A stretch of DNA of 64,000 bases from Sphingomonas sp. (GTDB taxonomy: Bacteria; Pseudomonadota; Alphaproteobacteria; Sphingomonadales; Sphingomonadaceae): positions 1,206,995 through 1,270,994 of the forward strand of contig JAHBZH010000001.1 in the NCBI GenBank assembly GCA_019635535.1, written 5' to 3'. The translations under genes were made by a program, and so were the position numbers. This document shows, one piece after another, positions 21,165-30,994 of this stretch (its first letter is position 1; each line of letters starts with the position of its first letter). The notes under the pieces are model-generated. The model ran no database searches. It was not told where the DNA came from and was given only the letters and a program-made list of their open reading frames with translations.

Positions 21165-22383
21165 TTTCGCCTGGGTCGGCCTCGACACGGCGGGCCGCGA
21201 GCGACGCGGATCGCTGCGCGCCGACAGCGCCGATGCGGCCAAGGCGCAGCTCAGGGAGCGGCGGCTCTATGTCGTGCGAATCGAGCCCGCCACCGAGGCG
21301 GCGGCCGGGCCGCCCTTGCTCTCGCGCGGGCTGATCGCGCGGCGGCGGCTTTCGGCCAAGCAGCTCACCCTCTTCACCCGCCAGCTCGCGACGCTCGCCC
21401 AGGTCGCGCCGCTGGAGGAGGCCCTGCGCACTTTGTCGCGCCAATCCGAGCGCGAGGACGAACAGCGCATTCTGGGCAATGTCCATGCCGGCGTGGTCGA
21501 GGGGCGGCGGCTGGCCGACGCGATGGGACGCGAGGCGAAGAGCTTTCCGCCGCTCTACCGTGCGATGGTCGCGGCGGGCGAGGGATCGGGGACATTGCCG
21601 TCGATCCTGGAGCGGCTGGCCAACCTGCTGGAGCGGCAGGCGCAGATCCGGGGCAAGGTGCTCTCCACGCTCGCCTATCCGATCGTGCTGGCGGTGGTGG
21701 CGGCGTTCGTCGTCTTCGCGCTGATGATCTTCGTCGTGCCCAAGGTGGTCGAGCAATTCCAGGATGTGGGCCAGCAATTGCCCTTGCTCACCCGGATCGT
21801 GATCGGGATTTCGAATTTCCTCGCCAACTGGTGGTGGGTGCTGCTGCTCGGCCTCGCGCTTGCCGTCTTCCTTGGCGGGCGGGCGCTCAAGGAGGACGGC
21901 ATCCGGATGAAGTTCGACGCGGCGCTGCTGAAGCTGCCGATCATCGGGAGGCTGATCCGCGATCTCCACGCGGCGCGGATGGCGCGCACGCTCTCGACGA
22001 TGATCGCCAGCCGCCTGCCGCTGCTGGAGGGCCTGACGCTCACCACGCAGACCGTCCACAACCGCGTGCTGCGGCAGGCCAGCGCCGAGATCGCCGAGAC
22101 GGTGCGGACGGGCGGCAGCCTCTCCGGCGCGCTGAGGAAAGCCGGGGTGTTCCCGCCCCTGCTCGTCTATCTCGCGGCGTCGGGCGAGGCCTCGGGCCGG
22201 CTCGACATGATGCTGGAGCGCGCCGCCGACTATCTGGAGCGCGAGTTCGATTCCTTCACCTCGACCGCGCTGTCGCTGCTCGAACCTGCTATCATCGTGA
22301 TCATGGGCGTGATCGTCGCCGTCATCGTGCTGTCGATCCTGCTGCCCATCCTGCAACTCGATACACTCGCCGGAGGAATGTGA
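21157..22383 (+). CDS. gspF: Type II secretion platform protein GspF
   Basis: A polytopic inner-membrane platform protein of 408 residues. Two T2SSF domains each precede membrane helices; visible are LFTRQLATLAQVAPLEEALR, the GEGSGTLPSILERLA motif, and its second copy ASGEASGRLDMMLERAA. The last helix is EPAIIVIMGVIVAVIVLSIL. The start is the ATG at 21157, eight bases before the end of gspE; longer upstream readings lie in the wrong frame of gspE. Confidence 0.96.
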   Translation: MPDFAWVGLDTAGRERRGSLRADSADAAKAQLRERRLYVVRIEPATEAAAGPPLLSRGLIARRRLSAKQLTLFTRQLATLAQVAPLEEALRTLSRQSEREDEQRILGNVHAGVVEGRRLADAMGREAKSFPPLYRAMVAAGEGSGTLPSILERLANLLERQAQIRGKVLSTLAYPIVLAVVAAFVVFALMIFVVPKVVEQFQDVGQQLPLLTRIVIGISNFLANWWWVLLLGLALAVFLGGRALKEDGIRMKFDAALLKLPIIGRLIRDLHAARMARTLSTMIASRLPLLEGLTLTTQTVHNRVLRQASAEIAETVRTGGSLSGALRKAGVFPPLLVYLAASGEASGRLDMMLERAADYLEREFDSFTSTALSLLEPAIIVIMGVIVAVIVLSILLPILQLDTLAGGM

Positions 22384-22799
22384 TGCTTTTGACCCGACTT
22401 CGCCGCTGGCGCCGGCGTGCGCGGCAGAATGAGGAGGGCTTCACCCTGGTCGAGATGATGGTGGTGATCGTCATCATCGGCCTGCTCGCCACGATCGTCG
22501 TCATCAACGTCATGCCGGCCGCCGACCGCGCCGCCGTCACCAAGGCGCGGGCCGACATCGCGACGCTGGAGCAGGGCGTGGAGATGTACCGGCTCGACAA
22601 TATGCGCTACCCGACGAGCGAGGAGGGGCTGCAGGCGCTGGTGAACGGCAATTATGTCCGCCGGCTGCCCGACGATCCCTGGAACAATCCCTATCTTTAT
22701 GCGGCGCCGGGGCCGGAGGGGCGGCCGTTCCGGATCTCCTCGCTGGGCGCGGACGGGCGCGAGGGCGGCGACGGCGACAATGCCGACATCACCAACTGA
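22383..22799 (+). CDS. gspG: Major pseudopilin GspG
   Basis: The main subunit of the type II secretion pseudopilus. It has 138 residues with a prepilin leader ending in G, cut before FTLVEMMVVIVIIGLLATIV. The C-terminal part has the GspG pattern YPTSEEGLQALV and LPDDPWNNPY, followed by the calcium-loop region SLGADGREGGDGDNADI. The ATG at 22383 shares one base with the gspF stop and has GGAGG upstream. The leader basic stretch RRWRRRAR is strongly positive. Confidence 0.97.
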   Translation: MLLTRLRRWRRRARQNEEGFTLVEMMVVIVIIGLLATIVVINVMPAADRAAVTKARADIATLEQGVEMYRLDNMRYPTSEEGLQALVNGNYVRRLPDDPWNNPYLYAAPGPEGRPFRISSLGADGREGGDGDNADITN

Positions 22800-23802
22800 T
22801 CCGATCCTGCTGATCTTCGCCGACGGCGGCGGCTGGCTGCGCCTTGGCGCGGACGGCGCGGTGCTGCGCGGCGCGGGCGGCGCGCCGGCGAGCGAACCGG
22901 GCGAGGCGGTGGTGCTGGCCGTGCCGGGCAGCGGTGTCGCGGTGCACTGGCTGGAACTGGAGGAAGGGCTGGCCCCGGCCCAGGCCGTGGCGGCGGCGCG
23001 GCTGCTGCTGTCCGATCGGGTGGCCTCGCCGCTCGCCGACCTGCATGGCGCCGCGGGCCGGGCGGAGGCAGGGCTGACGCCGGTGGCGATGGTGCCGGCG
23101 GCGCGGATGGCGCAATGGCTGGTCGCGGCCGGGGAGATGGGCATAGATCCCGACGCGATCGTGCCCGCGCCGTTCCTGCTCGCCGCGCCTGATACGGGCT
23201 ATGCGCGGCATAGCGACGATTACCGCGCTGCGGGCGCGGCCTTCACGCTGGAGCCCGAATTGGCCGGGGCGCTGACCGGCGGCGCGCCGGTGATCGAGCT
23301 GGACGGGCCGCGCTTCGAGGCGGGGCTGGCGGCGGCGCTCGCCGATCCGGCGATGAATTTGCGGCAGGGGCCGTTCGCGCGGCGGACGCAATGGGCGTCC
23401 GACCGGGGCTGGGCGCGGCGCATGGCGCTGCTCGCCGTGGCGCTGGTCGCGCTGACCCTGCTCGCGCAGATCGTCGACATCGTGCGGCACAATCGCGCGG
23501 CGGCGCGGCTGGAGGCCGAGGCGGCGGCGCTCGCCGCGCCGGTGGCGGCGTCCGGCCCGCGCGGCTTCGGCGGCGCGGCGGCGATCCTGTTCGAGGCGAT
23601 AAGGGCGACGCCGAACGCGGAGCTGGCGCGGATCGAATATCGCCCCGACGGCAGCTTCACCCTGAGCATCCATGCCGACAGTCCGGCGACCCTGGCCGCC
23701 CTGCGCGGGCGGATCGAGGCGGGCGGCCATGCGGTGGAGCAGGGCGCGGCGGGCAGCGCCGGCGGGCGGCCCGCCACCGACCTGATCGTGCGGCCGTCAT
23801 GA
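22780..23802 (+). CDS. gspL: Type II secretion protein GspL
   Basis: A 340-residue bitopic protein that recruits GspE to the membrane. The N-terminal cytoplasmic domain has an actin-like fold and begins PILLIFADGGGWLRL. One membrane helix (MALLAVALVALTLLAQIVDIV) lies near residue 217, and a periplasmic ferredoxin-like domain ends the chain. Sequence identity in this family is low, so the call rests on length, layout and position. It starts 20 bases inside the end of gspG. Confidence 0.85.
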   Translation: MPTSPTDPILLIFADGGGWLRLGADGAVLRGAGGAPASEPGEAVVLAVPGSGVAVHWLELEEGLAPAQAVAAARLLLSDRVASPLADLHGAAGRAEAGLTPVAMVPAARMAQWLVAAGEMGIDPDAIVPAPFLLAAPDTGYARHSDDYRAAGAAFTLEPELAGALTGGAPVIELDGPRFEAGLAAALADPAMNLRQGPFARRTQWASDRGWARRMALLAVALVALTLLAQIVDIVRHNRAAARLEAEAAALAAPVAASGPRGFGGAAAILFEAIRATPNAELARIEYRPDGSFTLSIHADSPATLAALRGRIEAGGHAVEQGAAGSAGGRPATDLIVRPS

Positions 23803-24278
23803 GCGGGGATTTCAAGCTCTGGTGGGCGGGCCGGACGGCGCGCGAGCGGTGGCTGCTGCTCGTCATGTTCGTGCTGCTGGCGCTCGTGATCGGCTGGCTG
23901 GGCATCGTCCGGCCGCTCGGCAATGCGCAGACCGACGCGCGGCTGCGGCTGGAGACGGCGGCGACGGCACTGGCCGAGGCGCGGGCGCGCTCCGCGACGG
24001 CCGTGGATACGCCGCGCCCGGCGGCGACGGCGCAGCCGCCGATCGACGCCCTGCTCGCCCGCACCGCGTCCGACGCCGGCTTCGCCAATGCGCGGATCGA
24101 CGCGCAGGGGCCACTGCGCGCGTCGGTGACGATCGAGGCCGGGCGGCCGCAGGCCCTGTTCGGCTGGATCGGCGCATTGGAGGGGCAGGGCGTGACGGTG
24201 GAAGGGCTGCGCGCCCGGCCCAATCAGGACCGGACCATCCAGCTCGAAGCGAATTTCGCGATCCGGAGCGCGCCATGA
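23799..24278 (+). CDS. gspM: Type II secretion protein GspM
   Basis: A 159-residue inner-membrane protein. A short cytoplasmic start (FKLWWAGRTARERWL) is followed by one membrane helix and a periplasmic coiled-coil and ferredoxin-like domain. The opening WxxRTxRER pattern is typical of GspM, which binds GspL. The ATG overlaps the gspL TGA by four bases, as does the next junction, so translation is coupled through the whole operon. Confidence 0.87.
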   Translation: MSGDFKLWWAGRTARERWLLLVMFVLLALVIGWLGIVRPLGNAQTDARLRLETAATALAEARARSATAVDTPRPAATAQPPIDALLARTASDAGFANARIDAQGPLRASVTIEAGRPQALFGWIGALEGQGVTVEGLRARPNQDRTIQLEANFAIRSAP

Positions 24279-24976
24279 GGCGGCGGATCGGCTTTTTCGC
24301 GGCGGTCTTCCTGCTGGCCCTGGTCGCGACCCTGCCGCTGCGCGTGGCGGTTGGCTGGCTGGGGTTGGACGAGAAGGGGCTCGCGGCGCGCGAGGCGGCG
24401 GGGAGCGTGTGGAGCGGGCGGCTGAGCGAGGCGCAGCTCGGCCGGGTGCCGCTGGGCGACCTGTCGGCGCGCCTGAGGGTGTTGCCGCTGCTGATCGGCC
24501 AGGCGCGGGTGGCGCTGGCGCGGCCGGGAGAGCTCGATCCGTTCGAAGGTGCACTGACCGCTATGCCGGGTGGCTTCGGCGTCGATGATCTGACCGGAAG
24601 GCTGCGGGTCGCGGCCCTGTTCGCGCCATTGCCGATTTCCGCCATCGAACTCGAAGGTGTCAGCGCCGGCTTTTCCGGTGGGCGATGCAGTCGCGCCGAA
24701 GGGCAGGTGCGCGCGATGCTGGCGGGCGAGATCGCGGGGATCGGCCTGCCGTCCGGCTTCACCGGCAACGTGGCCTGCGCGGGGGATGCGGTGCTGATCC
24801 CGCTCGCCAGCCAGACCGGCATGGAGCGCCTTGCGCTGCGCCTGTTCGCAGACGGCCGCTACCGTATCGACCTCAATATCCGCCCGACCGACGAGACGAT
24901 GCGCGCCGCGCTCACCGCAGCGGGTTTCGCGCCCGCGAATGGCGGCTTCGCGCGGCACATCGACGGGCGCTTCTGA
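24275..24976 (+). CDS. gspN: Type II secretion protein GspN
   Basis: A 233-residue protein with one N-terminal membrane anchor (IGFFAAVFLLALVATLPL) and a periplasmic domain. The GspN pattern shows in REAAGSVWSGRLSEAQLG and in LGDLSARLRVLPLL. GspN is an accessory type II protein found in only some systems. It is the last gene of the operon; a 114-base gap without other genes follows. Confidence 0.87.
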   Translation: MRRRIGFFAAVFLLALVATLPLRVAVGWLGLDEKGLAAREAAGSVWSGRLSEAQLGRVPLGDLSARLRVLPLLIGQARVALARPGELDPFEGALTAMPGGFGVDDLTGRLRVAALFAPLPISAIELEGVSAGFSGGRCSRAEGQVRAMLAGEIAGIGLPSGFTGNVACAGDAVLIPLASQTGMERLALRLFADGRYRIDLNIRPTDETMRAALTAAGFAPANGGFARHIDGRF

Positions 24977-25090
24977 CTCACCCAGGGAGAAAAATCCGCT
25001 TTCGGTCGTTCTTGGGCCACACTGCACTGCATCTGTGCGGGCGTGGGGGGCTTTCGGCCGGCGAGACCGCCGGTTCAAACGGAGGCCAAG

Positions 25091-25819
25091 ATGAAAGCAT
25101 ATTATATCGGAGCGGCGGCGCTCCTGCTCGGGACGTCGGCTTTGGCCGGCAAGATGGCGATTGACGTCGCCGATCCGGCATTTGATGCCAAGCCGGTCGC
25201 GGCGGGCTGGAGCGAAGGCTTCGGCCCGGTGATCGACAAGGGCATGGCGCCGACCAGCGAGCCGCTCGCTTATACTGGCAAGGGCATGGACGACAGCTGG
25301 GCGGCGGCCGATCCGCCCGCGCAGCTCGATCCGGCCGATCCGGTGCTGACCGACGATCCCGCCGGCACCGGCGCGCCGGTCGATACGCTGGATGCGACCA
25401 CAGCCTATGGCGAGGCGGCGCCGGTGCAGACGGCGGCGCTCGACCTGACGCCGCGTCCGGCGACGCACAATTACCCGGCCTGCGAGCCTGGGCCGGGCGA
25501 CGACAGCTGCATCCAGCTCTACGAGCCGGGCGTCGAGATCGCGCTGGCGAGTTGGACCGGCGAGACCGGCGGCTTCGCGGGCGAATCGACCGCATTCGCC
25601 ATGGGCGGCCCGGACGAGGCGGAGGAGATCGGTCATGAAGCGCCGATCGAGACCGCGATGGTCGATACCGCCGATCCGGCGATGCCGGCGGACGAGCAGG
25701 CCTACGAAGGCATGGGCGGCCCGATCGCCGAAACCGGCTATCCGCCCTGCTCGGGCGCGGCCAGCGACGATCGCTGCATCCAGCTCTACGAGCGCGGGGT
25801 CACCGGCGAAGGCAATTAA
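25091..25819 (+). CDS. Exported protein with duplicated Cys motif
   Basis: A 242-residue exported protein with a signal peptide (AYYIGAAALLLGTSALAG). Two copies of a motif stand at about residues 135-157 and 217-240: YPACEP..DDSCIQLYEPGV and YPPCSG..DDRCIQLYERGV. Each has two Cys that could form a disulfide. The rest is rich in Asp, Ala and Pro. The motif is one I associate with sphingomonad exported proteins of unknown role. It starts at the ATG at 25091 behind GGAGG. It may be transcribed after gspN or alone. Confidence 0.7.
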   Translation: MKAYYIGAAALLLGTSALAGKMAIDVADPAFDAKPVAAGWSEGFGPVIDKGMAPTSEPLAYTGKGMDDSWAAADPPAQLDPADPVLTDDPAGTGAPVDTLDATTAYGEAAPVQTAALDLTPRPATHNYPACEPGPGDDSCIQLYEPGVEIALASWTGETGGFAGESTAFAMGGPDEAEEIGHEAPIETAMVDTADPAMPADEQAYEGMGGPIAETGYPPCSGAASDDRCIQLYERGVTGEGN

Positions 25820-25825
25820 CCCTGC

Positions 25826-26278
25826 CTAGGCCGGATCGGGAGGCGATGCTCCGCTGTCGTCTCCCCTTTCCCGCGCGGCGAGCCAGGCATCGATCCGCGC
25901 GACGCTGCGCTCCAGCGCGCGGGCGATGGCGGCGACGCGCGCCGGATCCTCCTCGGCGATGGCGAGATCGGAAAGCCACCAGCTTTCCGACAGCCATTCC
26001 GTGCCGTCGTCGCGGTCGGCGAGGCTAAGGCCGACAAAGGCTTCCTCCGCTTCGCCGCCTTCCTCCTGCTCGGCATGGAGACGCACGCCGCCTCCTTCGT
26101 GAATGTCGGCGCGGCACATTTCGCGCGCGGCCTCAAGGAACGGCACCACCGTCTCCCAGCCCAGCTTGGCATTGCCGATCGCCTGTTGCGCGGCGGCGGC
26201 GATCTGCTTCTGCACGATCGTGTGGAAATCGGCGCTGCCGAAGGGCGGCGGCGGCGCGTCGGGATTGGGCTTGTCCAT
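25826..26278 (-). CDS. Conserved hypothetical protein
   Basis: A 150-residue soluble acidic protein without a signal peptide or membrane helix. Notable are a Pro-rich start (PNPDAPPPPFG), a helical region (IVQKQIAAAAQQAIGNAKLG), and a WLSESWWLSDLAIAEEDPARV segment. I do not recognise a characterised family. The start is the ATG at 26278; an earlier in-frame ATG lies in the intergenic space before the divergent 5-oxoprolinase gene. Confidence 0.6.
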   Translation of the reverse strand: MDKPNPDAPPPPFGSADFHTIVQKQIAAAAQQAIGNAKLGWETVVPFLEAAREMCRADIHEGGGVRLHAEQEEGGEAEEAFVGLSLADRDDGTEWLSESWWLSDLAIAEEDPARVAAIARALERSVARIDAWLAARERGDDSGASPPDPA

Positions 26279-26337
26279 GCGTGATGGGCTGTCCCAAGCC
26301 GCTGGCCCGGTCAAGCGCCCTTTGCTAATCCCCGCTT

Positions 26338-29300
26338 ATGGACGCCGCCGCCTGGACCTTCTCGATCGACCGCGGCGGGACCTTCACCGACATCGTGGCG
26401 CGCGGGCCGGACGGGCGGCAGGTGGTTAAGAAGCTCCTGTCTGACAACCCCGAACATTATGACGATGCGGCGGTAGCGGGCATCCGGGCGATTCTGAGCG
26501 AGGCGGGGGGCGGTGCGGTCGGCGCGGTCAAGATGGGGACGACCGTCGCCACCAACGCGCTGCTGGAGCGCAAGGGCGAGGCGGTGTGCCTCGCCATCAC
26601 CGCGGGCTTCGGCGATGCGCTGCGGATCGGCTATCAGGCACGGCCCGACATCTTCGCCCGGCACATCGTCCTGCCCGAGCCCCTCTACGGCTGCGCGATC
26701 GAGGTGGGCGAGCGGGTGATGGCGGACGGAACGGTGCTGGTGCCGCTCGATGCGGCGAAGGCGCGGGCCGATCTTCAGGCCGCGTATGACGAGGGCTGGC
26801 GCGCGCTCGCCATCGTGCTGATGCACGGCTGGCGCTGGACGGCGCATGAGGCGGCGCTGGCGGACATGGCGCGCGAGATCGGCTTTGCGCAGGTCTCGGT
26901 GAGCCATGAGGTCGAGCCGCTGATCAAGCTGGTCGGCCGCGGCGACACCTGCGTGGTGGACGCCTATCTCTCGCCCGTGCTGAGGCGCTATGTGGACCGG
27001 GTGGTGGCGGGGCTGGGCGGCGACGGGCGGCTCTTCTTCATGCAATCGAACGGCGGGCTGACCGACGCCGCCGCCTTCCGGGGCAAGGACGCGATCCTGT
27101 CCGGGCCGGCGGGCGGGATCGTCGGCATGGCGCGCACCGCCGCCGAGGCGGGGTTCGACCACATCATCGGCTTCGACATGGGCGGCACCTCGACTGACGT
27201 GTCGCATTTCGCCGGCACCTATGAACGGACCAGCGAGCGAGCGGTGGCCGGGGTGCGGGTGCGCGCCCCGATGCTGGAAATCCACACCGTGGCGGCGGGC
27301 GGCGGCTCGATCTGTTCCTATGACGGCCGCCGCTTCCGGGTCGGGCCGGACAGCGCCGGGGCGGTGCCGGGCCCCGCCTGCTACCGGCGCGGCGGGCCGC
27401 TCACCGTCACCGACTGCAATGTCGTGCTGGGCAAGATCAGGGCGGAGCATTTCCCGCGCGTGTTCGGGCCCGGCGCCGACCAGCCGATCGACGCGGAGGC
27501 CGCGTTCGCCCGCGCCCGGGAGATCGCCGCGCAGGCCGGCATGGACGTCCGGGCCGTCGCCGAAGGCTTCATCCGCATCGCCGTCGACAACATGGCCAAT
27601 GCGATCAAGCAGATCTCGATCGCGCGCGGCCATGACGTGACCCGCTACACGCTGCAATGTTTCGGCGGCGCGGGCGGGCAGCATGCCTGCCTGGTCGCCG
27701 ATGCGCTCGGCATCGAGCGGGTGATGATCCATCCGCTGGCCGGGGTGCTCAGCGCCCATGGCATGGGCCTCGCCGACATGGTGGAGATCCGGCAGCGCAC
27801 GCTGGCGGGAGCGGAGCTGGCGCCAGTGCTGGCCGAGCTGGCGGCCGAAGCGGTCGCGGCGCTCGAGGCGCAGGGCGTGACCGCGCCGGAGGTCCGGCAC
27901 CGCGCGGCCTTGCGCTACGCGGGCAGCGACACGGCGCTGGAAGTGGACGTCTCCGACGCCATGGAGGCGGATTTCACCGCTGCGCACCGGACCCGCTTCG
28001 GCTTCGTCTCGGACGCGCCGGTGGTGGCGGAGACGGCGATCGTCGAGGCGGTGGGGAAGGGTGAGACGCTCAAATCCTCCCCGGAACGGGCAGGGGAACC
28101 GGCGAAGCCGGTGGAGGGGTCGGGGGCGGATCGACCCCTCCACCATCCTTCGGACGGTCCCCCTGCCCGTTCCGGGGAGGATTTGTACGACCGCGCCTCC
28201 CTCTCCCCCGGCGACATCATCGTCGGTCCCGCCCTCATCATCGACCCCGCCGCGACCACGATCGTCGAGCCGGGCTGGCGGGCCGAGGTGGACATCCGCG
28301 ACAATCTCATCCTCACCCGTGCGGCCCCCCGCGACACGGCGCCGGCGATGGGGACTGATGTCGATCCGGTGACGCTGGAGGTGATGGGCAATCTCTTCAT
28401 GGCGATCGCCGAGGAGATGGGGGTGGCGCTGCGCAACACCGCCTCTTCCGTCAACATCAAGGAGCGGCTCGATTTCTCCTGCGCCGTCTTCGATGCGGAG
28501 GGCAATCTGATCGCCAATGCGCCGCACATCCCGGTCCATCTCGGATCGATGGGCGATTCCATCCGCACGATCGTCGCTGCGCGGGGAGATGCGCGCGACG
28601 GGCGGGGCATGAAGCCGGGCGACGTCTATGTGCTGAACGCGCCCTATCGCGGCGGCACCCACCTGCCGGACATCACCGTGGTCATGCCGGTCTTCGCGGA
28701 TGATGGTGATGCGGCCCCGGCCTGGTTCGTCGCGGCGCGCGGCCATCATGCCGATATCGGCGGCATCGCGCCGGGATCGATGCCGCCGAACAGCCGCAGC
28801 GTCGATGAGGAAGGCGTGCTGATCGACAATGTCCTGCTCGTCGATGCCGGGCATTTCCTCGAGGCGGAGCTGCGCGCACTGCTCGCCGAGGGGCCGTGGC
28901 CGGCGCGCAATCCGGACCGCAACGTCGCCGATCTGAAGGCCCAGATCGCCGCCTGCGCGCGCGGCGCGAGCGAGCTGAAGCGTGTGGCGAGCGAGCAGGG
29001 GCGCGGCATGATCGACGCCTATATGGCGCATGTCATGGATTATGCGGAAGAGGCCGTAAGGCGCTTGATCGACAGGCTTTCAGACGGATATTTTAGGTAT
29101 GAAATGGATGACGGCGCGGTGATTTCCGTGGCCGTGACCGTCGATAAGGCGGCCCGTTCGGCGATCGTGGACTTCGCCGGGACCAGCGACCAGCAGCCCA
29201 CCAATTTCAACGCGCCTTATTCGATCTGCCGCGCCGCGACGCTCTATGTCTTTCGCACTCTGGTGGACGATCCGATCCCATTGAACGACGGCTGCATGCG

Positions 29301-29928
29301 GCCGATCGAGCTGTGCGTGCCGGACGGTTCGATGCTCAATCCGCATTATCCGGCGGCGGTCGTGGCGGGCAATGTCGAGACCAGCCAGGCGATCACCGAT
29401 TGCCTGCTCGCCGCCTGCGGCGCGCTGGCGCCGAGCCAGGGGACGATGAACAATTTCACCTTCGGCAATGCGCGCCACCAATATTACGAGACGATCGCGG
29501 GCGGCGCCGGGGCCGGGCCGGACTTCGACGGGGCCAGCGCGGTGCAGACCCATATGACCAATTCGCGGTTGACCGATCCGGAGGTGCTGGAGACGCGCTT
29601 TCCCGTGCTGCTGGAGCGCTTCGCGATAAGGCGCGGCTCGGGCGGCGCGGGGGCGCATCGCGGCGGCGACGGGGTGGAGCGGCGGCTGCGCTTCCTGGAG
29701 CCGATGAGCGCCGGCATCCTCTCCAACCGGCGGCGGATCGCGCCGCGCGGCATCCTTGGCGGGGCGGACGCGGAGCCGGGCGTCAATCGGGTGCTGCGCG
29801 CGGACGGGCGCGAGGAGCGGCTCGACGCGACCGCCTCGGCCGAGATGGCGGCGGGCGATGGGTTCGAGATATGGACACCCGGCGGCGGGGGCTATGGCGC
29901 CGCGGATGAAGGGGAGGTCGGCCAATGA
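26338..29928 (+). CDS. 5-oxoprolinase (fused HyuA-HyuB type)
   Basis: An ATP-dependent hydrolase predicted to open 5-oxo-L-proline to L-glutamate in the cytoplasm. It has 1196 residues. The HyuA half carries [14 protein letters not shown], the [15 protein letters not shown] nucleotide region, [15 protein letters not shown] and AAGGGSI. The HyuB half begins [21 protein letters not shown] and has [15 protein letters not shown]. This fused layout matches eukaryotic-type 5-oxoprolinase. Related N-methylhydantoinases and acetone carboxylases are less likely given the fusion. Residues 579-616 are encoded by a palindromic element and look like an extra loop. It is the first gene of a coupled operon. 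Confidence 0.88.
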   Translation: MDAAAWTFSIDRGGTFTDIVARGPDGRQVVKKLLSDNPEHYDDAAVAGIRAILSEAGGGAVGAVKMGTTVATNALLERKGEAVCLAITAGFGDALRIGYQARPDIFARHIVLPEPLYGCAIEVGERVMADGTVLVPLDAAKARADLQAAYDEGWRALAIVLMHGWRWTAHEAALADMAREIGFAQVSVSHEVEPLIKLVGRGDTCVVDAYLSPVLRRYVDRVVAGLGGDGRLFFMQSNGGLTDAAAFRGKDAILSGPAGGIVGMARTAAEAGFDHIIGFDMGGTSTDVSHFAGTYERTSERAVAGVRVRAPMLEIHTVAAGGGSICSYDGRRFRVGPDSAGAVPGPACYRRGGPLTVTDCNVVLGKIRAEHFPRVFGPGADQPIDAEAAFARAREIAAQAGMDVRAVAEGFIRIAVDNMANAIKQISIARGHDVTRYTLQCFGGAGGQHACLVADALGIERVMIHPLAGVLSAHGMGLADMVEIRQRTLAGAELAPVLAELAAEAVAALEAQGVTAPEVRHRAALRYAGSDTALEVDVSDAMEADFTAAHRTRFGFVSDAPVVAETAIVEAVGKGETLKSSPERAGEPAKPVEGSGADRPLHHPSDGPPARSGEDLYDRASLSPGDIIVGPALIIDPAATTIVEPGWRAEVDIRDNLILTRAAPRDTAPAMGTDVDPVTLEVMGNLFMAIAEEMGVALRNTASSVNIKERLDFSCAVFDAEGNLIANAPHIPVHLGSMGDSIRTIVAARGDARDGRGMKPGDVYVLNAPYRGGTHLPDITVVMPVFADDGDAAPAWFVAARGHHADIGGIAPGSMPPNSRSVDEEGVLIDNVLLVDAGHFLEAELRALLAEGPWPARNPDRNVADLKAQIAACARGASELKRVASEQGRGMIDAYMAHVMDYAEEAVRRLIDRLSDGYFRYEMDDGAVISVAVTVDKAARSAIVDFAGTSDQQPTNFNAPYSICRAATLYVFRTLVDDPIPLNDGCMRPIELCVPDGSMLNPHYPAAVVAGNVETSQAITDCLLAACGALAPSQGTMNNFTFGNARHQYYETIAGGAGAGPDFDGASAVQTHMTNSRLTDPEVLETRFPVLLERFAIRRGSGGAGAHRGGDGVERRLRFLEPMSAGILSNRRRIAPRGILGGADAEPGVNRVLRADGREERLDATASAEMAAGDGFEIWTPGGGGYGAADEGEVGQ
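28072..28184. repeat. 113-bp palindromic element inside the 5-oxoprolinase gene
   Basis: Outer arms of 29 bases (28072-28100 and 28156-28184) pair at 28 of 29 positions. Inner arms GGTGGAGGGGTC (28110-28121) and GACCCCTCCACC (28133-28144) pair perfectly. The element is translated without a stop as a Pro/Ser/Glu-rich loop. It looks like an inserted, non-autonomous repeat. Confidence 0.85.
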
Positions 29929-30323
29929 GCAGATTCGGACAGATCGCGCCCGCATTCCTTGTGGCGGACGTGGGCAAGACGGCGCGCTGGTATCGCGACG
30001 TGCTGGGCTTCGGCTTCGGCACGCATCCGCAGGTCGAGCCGTTCGAATGGGCGAGCCTGCGTCGCGACGGCGTGGAGATCATGCTCCAGCGCTCGCCCGG
30101 ATACGAGAAGCCGGACCTCGATCCGTTTCGGCCCGGCGGGGCGTGGGACGCCTATATCTATGTGACCGACGTTGACGGCCTGTTCGCCGCCGTCGCCGAT
30201 CGCGCCCAAGTCCGGCGTGCGCCCTGCGACCAGCCTTACATGATGCGCGAGTTCGAGATAAGCGATCCCAACGGCTATGTCCTGGTGTTCGGCCAGGACA
30301 TTTCCGGAGCGGCTGCCGCATGA
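29925..30323 (+). CDS. VOC-superfamily protein
   Basis: A 132-residue vicinal-oxygen-chelate (glyoxalase/bleomycin-resistance-like) protein. It has [23 protein letters not shown] at the start (quoted in part), a second half with [14 protein letters not shown], and the end [17 protein letters not shown], whose Glu is a usual metal ligand. It is coupled by four-base overlaps both to the 5-oxoprolinase upstream and to DUF969 downstream. A role linked to 5-oxoproline use is an inference from position only. Confidence 0.85.
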   Translation: MSRFGQIAPAFLVADVGKTARWYRDVLGFGFGTHPQVEPFEWASLRRDGVEIMLQRSPGYEKPDLDPFRPGGAWDAYIYVTDVDGLFAAVADRAQVRRAPCDQPYMMREFEISDPNGYVLVFGQDISGAAAA

Positions 30324-30994
30324 GCGAGTATCTGCCGCTCGCCGGCATATTGATCGTCGTTGTCGGCTTCGCGCTGAAGCTCAATCCGATGCTGGTCGTC
30401 ACCGTCTCGGCGATCGCGACCGGGTTGCTCGGCGGCATGGATCTGGTCGCCGTCATCGCCCTGTTCGGCAAGGCGTTCAACGACAACCGGATCATCGCGA
30501 TCGTCTGGATCGTGCTGCCGGTGATCGGTCTGCTCGAGCGCTACGGGCTGCAGCAGCGGGCGCGGGCGGTCATCACCGATTTCCGGAACGCGACCGCCGG
30601 GCGCATCCTGCTCCTCTATCTCGGCTATCGGCAGATCACTGCCGCTTTGGGCCTTTATTCCACCGCCGGCCATGCCCAGACGGTGCGCCCGCTGATCGCG
30701 CCGATGACGCTCGCCGCCGCCGAGCAGCAGCGCGGCGGGCTCGATGAGGAGACGGGCGAGAAGGTGAAGGCGATGTCGGCGGCGACCGACAATGTCGGCC
30801 TGTTCTTCGGCGAGGACATCTTCTTCGCGATCGGCTCGATCGTGCTGATCCAGCAGACGCTGGCAACCTACGACATCAACCTGGCGCCGCTGCAACTGGC
30901 CGTCTGGGCGATTCCGACCGCGATCGCGGCCTTCATCGTTCATGGATCGCGGCTGATCATGTTCGACCGGCGGCTGGGGAGGGCCCGGCCATGA
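30320..30994 (+). CDS. DUF969 membrane protein
   Basis: A 224-residue integral membrane protein with about five or six hydrophobic segments, matching the DUF969 family: LAGILIVVVGFALKLNPMLVV, then ALFGKAFNDNRIIAIVWIVLP and NVGLFFGEDIFFAIGSIVL. DUF969 and DUF979 proteins come as neighbours and together resemble a two-part transporter. From memory they are seen near pyroglutamyl-peptidase or 5-oxoprolinase genes in other genomes. Here they follow a 5-oxoprolinase, supporting a 5-oxoproline permease. Confidence 0.82.
   Translation: MSEYLPLAGILIVVVGFALKLNPMLVVTVSAIATGLLGGMDLVAVIALFGKAFNDNRIIAIVWIVLPVIGLLERYGLQQRARAVITDFRNATAGRILLLYLGYRQITAALGLYSTAGHAQTVRPLIAPMTLAAAEQQRGGLDEETGEKVKAMSAATDNVGLFFGEDIFFAIGSIVLIQQTLATYDINLAPLQLAVWAIPTAIAAFIVHGSRLIMFDRRLGRARP

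Noticed and set aside
28072..28184. CRISPR or IS end
   Set aside because: A single inverted pair without spaced direct repeats, a transposase or a target duplication that I can see; a non-autonomous palindromic element fits better.
26311..29031. 906-codon open frame antisense to 5-oxoprolinase
   Set aside because: Low-complexity His/Arg/Asp-rich translation and full overlap with a clear enzyme gene.
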